Assembly (NCBI GenBank): GCA_026982835.1
Contig: JALSGI010000147.1
Span: 1 to 5,068, forward strand
Origin: Planctomycetota bacterium
GTDB taxonomy: Bacteria > Planctomycetota > Planctomycetia > Pirellulales > S012-138
DNA: 5,068 bases
Direction of reading: 5' to 3'
Below, in pieces: positions 5,000 to 5,068 of the stretch. Both the position numbers and the translations under genes were made by a program. The notes below the pieces were generated by a model that did no database searches, was not told the DNA's origin, and saw only the letters and a list, made by a program, of their open reading frames with translations. How positions within the stretch are numbered: position 1 is the stretch's first letter; each line of letters opens with the position of its first letter.

Positions 5000-5068
5000 G
5001 AGCTTCCGCTCCGGTGCAAGAAAGACGGTTCCCAGCGAGCCGGGAGCGTAAGCTCCCGGAGACGGCAG
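5000..5068 (+). repeat. Composite repeat module, copy 2, with perfect hairpin and tail at the window edge
   Basis: From 5000 to 5059 this repeats the module at 457-517: GAGC-TTCC-GCTC, a tgcaagaaa spacer, gcgag (5035-5039) and the perfect hairpin CCGGGAGC-GTAA-GCTCCCGG (5040-5059). The tail agacggcag (5060-5068) repeats 4976-4984, and the window stops exactly there, so the array may continue. Confidence 0.75.

Noticed and set aside
4957..5068. CRISPR-like array of repeats
   Set aside because: The repeated unit is itself a dispersed palindrome found in all the larger intergenic regions, with related sequence in the spacer. There are no unique regular spacers and no cas genes.

Overview
The window is GC-rich DNA that reads as a chromosome segment of a planctomycete (Planctomycetota, probably Pirellulales-like). 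The main reason is the adjacent pair of a DUF1549/DUF1553 (PSD1-type) gene and a Tat-exported DUF1501 gene. That pairing is a lineage hallmark, expanded to many copies per genome in these bacteria. The species cannot be named from the sequence alone.

Layout: (1) 3-362 (+) is the C-terminal end of a DUF1553 protein that enters from the left. (2) 363-738 is a 376-bp gap filled with hairpin repeats. (3) 739-2244 (+) is a complete DUF1501 protein. (4) 2245-2346 is a short convergent gap with an intrinsic terminator serving the minus strand. (5) 2347-3408 (-) is a secreted protein of unknown function. (6) 3409-3969 is a 561-bp divergent intergenic region, again rich in hairpin repeats. (7) 3970-4941 (+) is a galactose-mutarotase-like aldose 1-epimerase with an intact catalytic triad of motifs. 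(8) 4942-5068 is a further repeat cluster running off the right edge.

The protein genes look like standard planctomycete content. The first two probably act as a cell-envelope pair. The epimerase is cytoplasmic and acts on sugars. The divergent secreted protein has no assignable role.

The most notable signal lies between the genes. There is a family of about a dozen 20-nt palindromes with a fixed 8-4-8 geometry (8-bp stem, 4-nt loop). The outer CC/GG is conserved, while the inner stem sequence changes from copy to copy with matching changes on both arms. Many copies carry a conserved gcgag flank, and some sit in larger composite modules that recur at distant positions. They occur in all three larger intergenic regions, and I saw none inside the coding sequences. 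This looks like a REP/BIME-type or other structure-selected repeat family. I found no CRISPR array, tRNA, rRNA, transposase or defence gene.
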